From assembly GCA_047967505.1 (NCBI GenBank), contig CM106538.1: a DNA stretch of 64,000 bases; one strand, written 5' to 3'. The notes beneath the pieces are model-generated. The model was given only the letters and a program-made list of their open reading frames with translations. It searched no databases and was not told the DNA's origin. Positions 55,120-64,000 of the stretch are shown piece after piece. The stretch's first letter is position 1. Each line of letters starts with the position of its first letter. The DNA is from Dipteris shenzhenensis (taxonomy: Eukaryota > Polypodiophyta > Polypodiopsida > Gleicheniales). The translations under genes were made by a program, and so were the position numbers.

Positions 55120-55800
55120 ATGCAGGATTTTGGAGACAGCACTCTAGCCTGGATCACATTTTCACCCTGATTGCTATTATTGAGGAGGTGAAGTCAAGGC
55201 GTTAGCATGTCTACACTTGCTTCGTAGATTTTCATAAGGCATTTGGCACTGTCCCATGCTCTCGCCTAATCAAGAAGTTATAGGAGTTATGGCTCCTAGA
55301 TATCATGATTTGGGGGGTCATGAGTCTATATGAGTCTGTAAGAGGGAGGATACGTGCCCCGAGAGTCTTATCAGACTGGATTGAGAGCACCATCAAAGTT
55401 AAGCAAGGTTGTCCCCTATCACCAAGTCTCTTCGAGCTCTATATTGATGAGATCACTTCTTTTGTCGATCGACTAGGCAGAGAGGGTTCGCTCTTGGCTG
55501 ACCTGATGGTGCAAATATTGTTGTATGCTGATGACATAGTCCTCATATCATCCTCAGTAGAGGGGGTTGTAGAAACATCTAGTGGCTCTGGAGATGTTCT
55601 GTCGGGAGAGAGACTTGACAGTTAACCTTGGAAAGACCACGGTTATGGTCTTCAACACCTCACAAGCAGCATCCTGTCACCATAGTTTTAGATACTATGG
55701 CAAGCCTGTGGAGACAGTGCAGTCCTACACATATTTGGGGATAGTGTTCACTGGGCCAGGTTTCACAATGATCCATGTGAGTAAAGCACAACTCACATGA
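55120..55800 (+). pseudogene. LINE-A reverse transcriptase
   Basis: Before the longest open frame, text reads SSLDHIFTLIAIIEEVKSRR and YTCFVDFHKAFGTVPCSRLI (first catalytic Asp). The frame 55305-55625 has STIKVKQGCPLSPSLFELYI and VQILLYADDIVLISSS (YADD box). The next frame contains CRERDLTVNLGKTTVMVFNT and VQSYTYLGIVFTG, typical of the RT palm-thumb boundary in many LINEs. Stops and at least one frameshift near 55590 are present. Confidence 0.88.
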
Positions 55801-57419
55801 GGACGGGGTGCTCTGGCCTGACTAGAGAGGCGATGCTTCCAGGACCCCTCGATGAAGGGTTGGCTCTTTGACACACTGGTGAGACCGATTGCCATGTACA
55901 CAGCACCTTTTGGGGGAGTGATATTTCAGTGCAACATAGTGGAAGAGATTTGAGAGACTGCAGGTGACCATGGGATCTAGGATGATTCAGAGTAAACCCT
56001 CAGTCCCCCATCAAATTATATAGGCATAGTTTGCCATGACCCCTCTCCAGGTTGATGCCATCTTTCAGACAGTGGCATTCCTCCACAGAGTTTGGGCCTT
56101 ACCCTAGTGGAGACTACTGAGGTTAGCACTTGAGTCCTCCAGGCAACTAGCAAAGAGTGGTGTTGATACGACATGGTACGCATGGATATCCACATGGTTT
56201 GGTAGTCACGGCATTCAGATGAGGGACAGACTTCCCCCCTTTTAGTACAGTCTGGACGTACCACTCGAGATGATCCCACGAGATGAGATCAATCGTATCA
56301 TACTATTGGACCTCCTCCAACTCCATACATCTAGGGCTTGGGGGGGAGAGGATCTCTCCACCAAGCTCCAGTTCTACCATGATCAATTCTTAGAGCATCG
56401 TCTCTTGTCATCAGACCTTGGTATCTTGAGGACAAAATAATAGGAGAGTTTCACATGCATTGAGGATCGCCATTGGTTAGGTACGAGTCTCATCACATCA
56501 ATTGCGGATTGAGATAGGGAGAGTTGTAGGCATACCCAGAGAGCAAAGAACTTGCACACTATGCTAGGGAGATCGAGATGGAGGAGCATTTTCTATGTGT
56601 CTATCCGGTCTACTATGAGATCCAAGGATGATATCACTGCCTCTTTCAGGAGGGGCATGGCTTTGGTCCACTCATGCGGTTGATACATTTTCATGATCAA
56701 GTCTATGTTGGGCTCTACCTACTTGAGATGCACTAATAGAGAGACACAATATTGCGACATGCCATAGAGTAGCATGGACTGATGCCACAGGTCACCATTG
56801 ACAGATCATAGACTTTTGTCACAAACTTCTATGCATCGGAGTCATATCAGTGTAGCTGAGGGAGAGGAACTTGATGAGATGAGAGCATCATGGATTAGTA
56901 GTAGGACTATCCACCAGGATGTGATCAGGCGAGTCACACACACTCCACATATGACATGGAGAGAGCCCAGAGTACGCATGATCGAAGGTCCAACCTATCT
57001 CATCCCTTCTTCTTAGAGGTGACTGCTAGAGACTAGGCATCACCCTTGATGTAGCCCACCAGATCCAGAGATCAAGGAGACCACGCCCTCCCCCACATCG
57101 TGAGACAACTCAACAGACATAGATACGAGAGCTTCTCACATCTCATCAGAGTGCCGCCAGGTTACTTGGATATATGGAACCTAAGCACGTACTAGGAGTG
57201 CTAGCCCTAAGCGCCTTCTGCTACTTTGCTACTCTAGTATTTTGGTTTGCTCACTAGCTGAGCATGTTAGCATTTTATCTTTTGCTTTCAGTTTTTTCAA
57301 TTTTTAGCTCTTAGCAAGGGTCTTAGTGAACCCTTTGCTTCAGCCCTCAGGTATGAGGTATTTCTTGGGTTTGCACTTTGTCTCATAGGCCCGCAAGGCC
57401 TCTCGCAGACATTAATATA

Positions 57420-57423
<4 letters not shown>
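55801..57423 (+). pseudogene. LINE-A C-terminal region and 3' UTR, decayed
   Basis: Broken frames retain fragments such as HRVWALP, LRLALESSRQLAKSG and EDRHWLGTSLI, up to 57016, that could be the post-RT domain. No zinc finger or RNase H can be shown. 57017-57423 is non-coding and ends ATTAATATATC before the TC tail. Confidence 0.5.

Positions 57424-57473
<50 letters not shown>
57424..57473. repeat. (TC)n microsatellite
   Basis: An uninterrupted TC run of about 50 bp at the end of LINE-A. It may have grown from the LINE 3' tail. Confidence 0.95.
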
Positions 57474-57475
<2 letters not shown>

Positions 57476-58860
57476 TCCATCATTTTTTAGAAGAACCTAA
57501 GCGGGGGTGCTTTCAAGGAGGTGATCTCTTCTTATTTAGTGAAACTTTGAAGGAGTGCCAAGAACCAAATTATAAGAGATTGGCAAGTAGGTAAAAGAAA
57601 TTTCCAAGGAATTTAAAAACACAAGCCAGTTGGTCACCCCTAAAAAAAGAACACAATACAAATTTTGGCTATTTTCAAAAGCACATTGCCCATAGCCCAC
57701 ACTGCCATGGCAGTCAAAACAACACTAGCAAAGTGCAAAGCTTAGATCAAATAAGGCCCGACTAGCGAGTCGTTTATCATGGACTTTAAAAGGACCACAA
57801 TTGACCTTTCATGGTGGTTGAGCCCACCTTCTTCTTAAAAAATCTCTTGATTTCACATGGCCCACATAGCCAACATCACAACTACACAACTGCAATGCTA
57901 ACACACTACCAAAATAGACCAATACCCAAGGGGTCACCATCAAGAATAGAGCTCCACTTCAAAGACAAGGAAAACCACGCCATCAGACCCACTTGCCTGA
58001 TAGCCCCCTCAATAAGCCGCAAGCTCCGTTGGTAATAGGACATGACCAACAAGTGAATGCTTTTTTCAATAGACCCCCTATAGGGCGGGCAATAGAATTA
58101 ACCTCTAGCCATTTAGCTATTCTTTACCTTGTAGATATGTAAGACTTTCCACATCAAAAAACTAGCTCTGCCAAGACTTTCCACAACAAAAAACTAGCTT
58201 TGCCAACCTAACAACCCCACCACATCTCCTTGAGCTAGGATTTCCACCAGCAACTAGGGCTCCACCATCTAAACTTCCACTTGGCATTGAGAGTTGCTAA
58301 CAACGATTGCCTCTCCATGAGACATCTATAGACTAGCCTTGCAGACAACTTCCTCAAATTTGTCTTCCAAATACACCATTAGTTCACCCTCCAATCTAAG
58401 GAGATCACACAATTGGAGGGCCAATCCATAGGGATACAAGTTCTTACCAAAGTCACTAGAGCCATTTCCTTATCATTAAGCCTAAATTGAGCCTAGTTTT
58501 CTTCCATCAGGTTCTAGCAAGCCATCCTCACATTCCAAAGCTACAACCAAGTACTCACTCCTTCCTCTGCAAATTTCTTTCTTCAGGTAAATCTAGTACT
58601 GCTAATAGTTTATTCCTCGAGCAAATTCCTTGCTTGAGGTAAATCTTATAGCACCAACAATTTATTCTCCACAGTGACTACCCAACTCTTTCACAAAGAC
58701 TTGCATCAACATGATGGCATGATCTCCCTCTTCAACATATCAGGTGATTGCATGCCTTGGAAGCTTCTATAAGGCTGGAGATTATGACAGATCTCACAAT
58801 CTTCAAAGCAAACCATTGACATCCTTTGTCACACCAAGAGAGATCTCACCAAGTTCTAGC
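57474..58860 (-). other. Decayed DNA, probably the 3' part of the L1 relic
   Basis: No clear motif remains. By position it should include the end of the L1 C-terminal region and its 3' UTR on the minus strand, but the boundary cannot be placed. Confidence 0.35.
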
Positions 58861-58864
58861 CCCT

Positions 58865-60105
58865 CTACTCTTCTCGTTCTCTAAGAACCATCTAACAATT
58901 TCTACCTAAGGGGCTTTACATTAAAAAGAAGAGGTAGCCACTTACATAACAACAAAACATTCCTCAATCCCACATCTGGAACATCCAAACCACCTTTCAA
59001 TATAGGTAGTTTGAGAGCCTCCTAAGGAATGTAATGCATCTTATGCGTTCCTTGCTCCTCAAACCACAAGAACGCTTGGAGAAGTCTCTCAATCTCCATC
59101 CAATGGCTTTTCTAAAGTTCCAAAGGGATGAAAAATACGTTGTAGAAGCTATCAATGCCCACTAAATCAAGAGGACCTAGGCACTTTAGCCCAAACAAAT
59201 CCGATGCAAGCATGAATCTTATGCCTGATTCTCTCTTTCAACCAATCAAAACTATGCTTGAGGGATAAGCCCATACCCAGGGGGTCTCCCAAATATTTGA
59301 CTACCACACGTCTCTCTATCCATTTCATTCATAGAGTTGTTGCCCAACTTGGAAGGTTCTTGAAGTCTTGGACCAACTACATTTAGATCCTTAAACCTCA
59401 CAAAACTTAGTCAATGTGTTACACAAATTGGTCATACTCTCTTGAATCTCCATGAAAAGGACAATATATCATTGGCAAAAAGTTGCAGACACACTTGCTT
59501 GCCCTTTAAGGAAGGGCAACACCTTTAATTAGGCCTTTCTCCACACACCTTTTCAACACATTATTCAAGGGGATTGCATAGATGGTAAAAAGCAAGGGTG
59601 AAAGAGGGTGGCCCTATTTAATTGACCTGTTGAAATCAAATTGACCAACAATCCCTCCATCAAGCAAAGAATAGTTGAGGTATTCCCAAGCAAACTACTC
59701 ACCATTGTGCTAAAGGTCAGCCCAAACCCCAAACAATCCAAGACTAAAGAGATGAAATCCCATCTACCCTGTCATAGGCCTATCTAGATCAAAGTCCACC
59801 AAAACCTAAGAAAAATCCAACATACAATTAAATCAAAAGTGCATCACAACATTGTTGGGCTATGGAAGATGCATATTCCAAGTCTAAAGAAACATTAAGG
59901 ATATTTTTTAAATGTCTCTAGCCTTATGAACCCATTTTGTTCATGGTCTACCACCAAAATGCAAATTTTGTGGATTTTGAGAGCCATCGCTTTGGTAATG
60001 ACTTTATAGAAGGTATTTAGCATCAAAATTGGTCTCCAATCTCCCACCTTTACCCTATTATGATGCTTAGGAAATAGTTTGACTCACTTGGTATTCACAT
60101 TTATC
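58865..60105 (-). pseudogene. L1-type LINE reverse transcriptase and C-terminal region, decayed
   Basis: On the minus strand, from high to low coordinate: NRVKVGDWRPILMLNTFYKV and ITKAMALKIHKI (60075-59985), then FDLI-less text matching the palm (GLGFGLTF-like). The catalytic box appears as LQLFANDILSF (59464-59481), where L1 elements have FADD, so the second Asp position is altered to Asn. C-terminal text follows: VGIDSFYNVFFIPLEL, HWMEIERLLQAFLWFEEQGT, HKMHYIP and LPILKGGLDVPDVGLRNVLL. These match the post-RT region of plant L1 elements. Numerous stops and frameshifts are present. Confidence 0.8.
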
Positions 60106-60547
60106 GACAGATCCCCTTTTCACAGTAGCAATTGCCATTGCCATAGGATCCTACTTGATGACCTTCCAAAATGCCACATAAAATTTCACTGTGAAGCCAT
60201 TTAGCCCTAGGTACTTAAATCTTCACCTTCCAGAGCTCTTCCTCACAATAAAGGGCCCAATCAAAATTTGCCTTTGAACCTTTGAGGCCTTACACTCCAA
60301 TTCATACAACACATTCTAAAACTTCTCCTTCCAGCTCTTGAGCAGCTCTTATCTTACAAACCAGTCAAGCCCACCACCTCCCCCAAAATCGCCTGAAAAA
60401 AATCTTTGCACTACAAATTTTTTAAACTAAAATTGACTGACACATCCATTGACTTGCCGGCTTAAACCAACCAGGAAAATTTCTAGGCTATGGGGACATG
60501 ACTTGGGATCCCTGTGTTTAGAAAGTACTCCCCTCCCATAGGGGCTC

Positions 60548-61151
60548 TCATCCACCAGCCCTCAGAAGAATAGAGCCGATCAATCTTCTAGCATAGAAAT
60601 AAACACCCTTTTGTCTTCTATTGTTCCATGAAACACCCTTTTGTCTTCTATTGCTCCATGAAACCCCCCCACCAGCTTTTAGAGAGTTTCTCATTGAGCC
60701 TTGTCTAACGATCATTTCTCTTAGACTGGGAGATATGCTAGCCACCTTAAACTCAAAACCCACACTGTTGTCAATGCAACCAATATGTACCACCCCTCTC
60801 CATCCCGAAACAAGTGAGCCTTCTCTAATGATCATTTCTCTCACATTAGGAGATATGCTAGCCACCTTAAACTCAAAACCTACATTTGTCGATGCAACTG
60901 CTATGTACCAGCCCTCTCCATCTCGAAACAAGTAATGCAAGACTATAGAACCATACATTAAAATAGCCACCCACCCTTGCCTCAAAAAGGACTTCAAAAC
61001 CAAAGTGACAGAGGGAAAGCCAAAGCCCATCATTCTCATTGCATTTCAACTCTTGATGAAGAAAAAGATGAGGCTTCCTATTCCTAATTACAGAAATACA
61101 CTCTTTCATCTACACTTTGTGACAACAACCCCTAAGATTCCATGACATCAT
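60548..61151 (-). pseudogene. L1-type endonuclease N-terminus with internal tandem duplication
   Basis: ATG at 61151 reads MMSWNLRGCCHKV, then a stop, then ECISVIRNRKPHLFLHQELK. This is the opening of the L1 apurinic endonuclease, where WN-RG and QE-K carry catalytic Asn and Glu. The frame shifts near 61020 and continues through VGFEFKVASISPNVREMII and a second, similar stretch VGFEFKVASISPSLREMIV. The rest of the endonuclease is not recognisable. It lies directly upstream (minus strand) of the RT relic, as expected for L1 ORF2. Confidence 0.75.
60690..60940 (-). repeat. Tandem duplication of about 120 bp in the L1 endonuclease
   Basis: Two adjacent copies share GAGATATGCTAGCCACCTTA, AACTCAAAACC and GAAACAAGT in order with minor differences. 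A smaller direct repeat, GAAACACCCTTTTGTCTTC, precedes it at 60600-60660. Confidence 0.8.
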
Positions 61152-61181
61152 GGATACACTCGCATGCTAGACCCACACCTC

Positions 61182-62065
61182 CTACTCATGGTGGTATTGT
61201 TTGGGCAAGAACTTTGCATGCATCTTGTCAGAAATGGAAATGATTTTCCTTACCTCCCTTTGAACTTTTGGCTGCCTTCTTAAGGAGTTTCGAGACATTG
61301 CACGGAGCCGAAGCGTTTGCCTTTGACATTGCTTCCATAAGCAGCTTCTTCGGTCCGAGTTTCTCCTCATGGGTCCTCTTCTTGTGATTAGCCATTGGCA
61401 AATCCTCCTTTAGTACTTGGTCCCTCTCTAGTTGGGGACACAAGGAGACTACTCTGCAGAGTCAATTTTTCATATTCAAAAACTTGGACCATATCCTTAC
61501 CTTGCCAATAGTCTTCCAGGGCTCCTCATTCGGTGGATTTGGAACCTTTTTTGCACTTCCAGGTTGCGATGATGCATCATGCAAATCTATCGTTGGAAGA
61601 GTATCCCTTGCTTGCAAATTAACATGCTCCAAGACCTCTTATGGAACCTCCTTCATGTCGGGCATCTTGTCACCCTTTGTGACAAATGAAATAAGAATCT
61701 AGGAAGGGCCCAAACTACACCTGATTTTCTCATCCACAACCATGGCATCGAAATATATGTTGTAACTGGACAATGGGATCGAGCAAACACAATTTGTCTG
61801 ACAACCTAACATCAACATAATCAAGGATCTCTTGGGTTCTATCCCACAAAATCCAGGCCTCCATGGCCCCAAAAACTATATGTGTCAATGGATGATCAAC
61901 ACCTACAAAGAGACTCCCATCAAGACAGGCATGCGAGGAAAGTTGATAGTCATGAAACATGAACTCATATGAAATGACCAAGATAGTAGTGCCTTCAAAA
62001 ACAAGAGTGCATGTCCACACAGGAGCACTGGCTCTGATTTGTGAGCTGCACAGGTCTCTAGACAC
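61182..62065 (-). pseudogene. Possible L1 ORF1 relic
   Basis: Minus-strand frames ahead of the endonuclease: 62065-61730 ends LLDPIVQLQHIFRCHGCG and 61443-61228 is basic (MANHKKRTHEEKLGPKKLL). Position and a lone Cys-x2-Cys would suit the zinc-knuckle ORF1 of plant L1 elements, but I recognise no DUF4283 text. Function is therefore not assigned beyond position. Confidence 0.35.
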
Positions 62066-62105
62066 ATGGAAGACATATTAGGGCATGTAGTTCCAATCAA
62101 ATTGA

Positions 62106-62780
62106 TTAGGATATGAATTTATTTGTTAAAAAGGCTAGTAAAACCGGTTCTTTTTTTGTTAAAAACAATGAAAATGTGAGTATTGGAAGGTAATTGGAGC
62201 TATTTGTCTTCGAACATTGGCAACCGTGTTGGGAATTGGTATGTGATGTAGAAGAGGTCATGATTAGACTAGTACGCTTGCGTTGTTCCAAGAAGTTGCT
62301 CATCAAAGGTGCATCTGTCCAAATGTGAACAATTTGAGACGCATAAATTGTTGTGGAGGTTTTGTTCACTAATAGCAGATGATTTTCTTCCATGACAATT
62401 TGTATCTGCAGGTGCTTTTGAGAAGTTTGTAGCATATTGATGTTGAAATCTCCCTGCATGAAAGTTGGATAGAGTGATGGCCTTTGGTGCAACACACGTG
62501 CGATTTGTTCTAGGAAACTCTGGATGTTGCATGCTTCGATACGGTATACTGCCACTATAAACATCGCTTGCCTCGGGTTTGGTCAAAAGTGAGCCATGAT
62601 TGTTTCAAGGCCAGCCATTGTAAATGTTTTGTGAAACCAAAGAAAGCCTGCATTTGTACAAAAGTGATGTACCCATTCCTACAAATGCTATAATAGTAGC
62701 AAATGTTTCTTTGTTGGTATAATCCTCAGAATGCAGGTGTAAAGAGCAAGTATTTAAGGTTTGTATAATGGTATGTGTTC
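62106..62780 (-). pseudogene. Endonuclease domain of the Helitron relic
   Basis: In broken minus-strand frames: IIQTLNTCSLHLHSEDYTN (62775-62700), where endonucleases of this kind have a strand ending SxN-RSL; IIAFVG where QET-like text is expected; VAVYRIEACNIQSFLEQIAR; and LYPTFMQGDFNINMLQTSQ with the GDFN catalytic motif. Then VMEENHLLLVNKTSTTIYAS and QIVHIWTDAPL, corresponding to the TT..S.IDHIWT block with Asp-to-Val at the catalytic position. Two frameshifts are apparent. Confidence 0.7.
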
Positions 62781-62829
62781 GGCTCCAATTTTTGAGACAA
62801 GGGATGTCAAACTGCCAAGCTATAGTTGT

Positions 62830-64000
62830 AAGGAGTCTTTCCATTTCAGCAGCCACAATTACATCCACATGGAAATGTTTGCTCTCTAAGGGTTTGAGGA
62901 GGTAAAGGTTTTCTTTAGAATGTACTCTAAAGAGTGCAGTATATGTGATGCCGTGTTGTAGGCGGCATGTAGGATCAAAACACAATGTTTCTAGTGTTAA
63001 GCCCTATGCACGGTGGACGGTTCTTGCTGAAGCTGGTTGAACTGGGAATTGCGTTCATGAAATGACATAGTTGCTATTGCTCCCTATTTGTATTTCCTTT
63101 GTGATTGGCAATGTTGCAGTCCAGGATTAGTCAATATGATCTTCGTATAAGTGCCGAGTTTGCTAACATGTGCATGCTCCGACATTGGGGCTAGAGAATT
63201 GCACCCACATAAATACGTTTGAGTTGGACATTGTTACAGCCTTGAAGTGGCCATCGGCCCCATTCACAAGACTATCAGCTGTGTTGTAGTTCCCTGCACA
63301 TAGCTCGACAACGATATTTGGTTTTAGCTTATTTCTTTGTGTAAGCTGGCAGTTTTGCTCGGATCATTCGGTAAGGAAAGAGTGCCGGGCAATTGCCATG
63401 TCTATTATCCACTGCTTGGAAAGTGTAAATGTTACCGGCTATATGGCAAAACACCGTTTCATTATTTGTTTGTGCAAAATAGATGAGGTATCGTCAAGTC
63501 TAGTGGTGGCTTATGGTAACATACTGAATTGATTGTGTCAATGTCTTGTTGACTTTGTTGTTCGTCTGGAATTTCTTCAAGATGTTAGTGAACATTAAAT
63601 CATTTTGGCGCATGATAGTGTTGAGTTGGTAAACTTGATCCGTTCTTTCTAAAAAATTTGCTTTAAATGGTTTCAATGTTGGAATACCCACTTGTCACGA
63701 ATAGGGGGTAATCGGTATAAGTCTCCTATTTTTATGATGTCTAGGCCCCCGAACGGGATGTTGTGAATGTGCTTGATGGTGCATAATCACTTATCCACAA
63801 AGTTAAGTATGCATTTCCCAATGAGCGATACCTCATCCATGATAATAGTTTGAAGGTCCAAGTATTGTTTTGTGAGCCTGTGTAGCTTGTCAGCTACCAA
63901 TTTAGGCAAGTTTTTATAGTTTATTGGTATGTTCAACATAGAATGAAGAGTAGCACCGTTCATATGGCAAGCGGCCCTTCCTGTGTAAGCCATTTTTAGT
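62830..64000 (-). pseudogene. PIF1-type helicase of the Helitron relic, partial
   Basis: The visible part begins inside the helicase: MAYTGRAACHMNGATLHSML (motif Ia region), LQTIIMDEVSLIGKCILNFV (Walker B, Asp-Glu), then after a stop HNIPFGGLDIIKIGDLYRLP (motif III). Next come FLERTDQVYQLNTIMRQND and, at the C-terminus, ALFRVHSKENLYLLKPLES (motif VI, YVALSRVRS in relatives) followed by VIVAAEMERL. The Walker A segment lies beyond the window end. The helicase would unwind DNA during rolling-circle transposition. Confidence 0.85.

Larger units (their letters stand above)
53542..57473 (+). mobile_element. LINE-A: non-LTR retrotransposon relic
   Basis: An apurinic-type endonuclease (53542-54122) and a YADD RT (about 55120-55800) lie in the order EN-RT on the plus strand, followed by about 1.2 kb of decayed C-terminal region and a 3' untranslated stretch ending in a (TC)n run at 57424-57473. 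There are no LTRs. Many stops and frameshifts are present. The RT motifs (FVDFHKAF, VKQGCPLSP, LLYADDIVLIS) differ from the plant L1 style relic further right. The 5' end is near the divergent RT pseudogene at 51862-53291; no TSD was found. Confidence 0.85.
62106..64000 (-). mobile_element. Helentron-like Helitron relic (helicase plus endonuclease), 5' part outside window
   Basis: A PIF1-type helicase (64000 down to about 62830) is followed on the same strand by an apurinic-type endonuclease (about 62780-62106). Helitrons replicate by rolling circle with a Rep-helicase. A fused endonuclease is a mark of Helentron/Helitron2-type elements. Frame breaks are numerous. The Rep nuclease would lie beyond the window on the right. 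No terminal stem-loop was identified near 62106. Confidence 0.7.

Overview
The window looks like intergenic DNA from a land plant with a large, repeat-rich nuclear genome. The evidence is: plant-type LTR retrotransposons with initiator-Met-tRNA primer sites, a Tat-like Gypsy element with two RNase H domains, a BED/DUF659 hAT relic, a plant L1-type LINE, and no dense host genes. The species is not resolved. A second LINE with a non-L1 style reverse transcriptase (RT), an unusual RT on the minus strand and an endonuclease-bearing Helitron would suit a non-angiosperm (fern, lycophyte, gymnosperm), but that is inference. I recognise no intact host gene, tRNA, rRNA or CRISPR array.

Layout: 1-4650 is pyrimidine-rich, non-coding DNA with a dispersed direct repeat (three copies) and CA/GA microsatellites. 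7187-9839 is a complete 2.65-kb gag-only LTR element (TR-GAG type) with a GAAGT target-site duplication (TSD) and almost identical LTRs. 11189-14145 is a decayed Copia pol, followed by a hAT transposase relic (14350-15155, minus strand). A diverged tandem repeat (15290-16357 and 27882-29035) is split by an 11.5-kb Gypsy element (Gypsy-1, TSD TAGGC) with a strange domain order. A second, younger Gypsy element (Gypsy-2, 29620 to about 42.4-42.9 kb) carries a nearly intact 5.5-kb Copia element (Copia-1, 32914-38403, minus strand, TSD GAATC) inside its protease region. Gypsy-2 has lost its integrase core but keeps an intact-looking additional RNase H. A third Copia element (Copia-3) occupies 42927-48521.

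The last 14 kb hold non-LTR and DNA-element relics: an RT pseudogene of possible Penelope-like or RVT affinity (51862-53291, minus), a LINE with apurinic-type endonuclease and a VKQGCPLSP-type RT (53542-57473, plus), a plant L1 relic (about 58000-61760, minus), and a Helentron-like relic with PIF1-type helicase joined to an endonuclease (62106-64000, minus, cut by the window edge).

The genes do not form a host pathway. Each coding block belongs to a mobile element, and the history is one of nested insertion and decay: Copia-1 into Gypsy-2, Gypsy-1 into the tandem array, and possibly Gypsy-2 into the Copia-3 LTR. The least expected items are the minus-strand RT at 51.9-53.3 kb, the rearranged Gypsy-1, the integrase-less Gypsy-2 with an unrecognised coding-like segment ahead of gag, and the Helentron-like relic.
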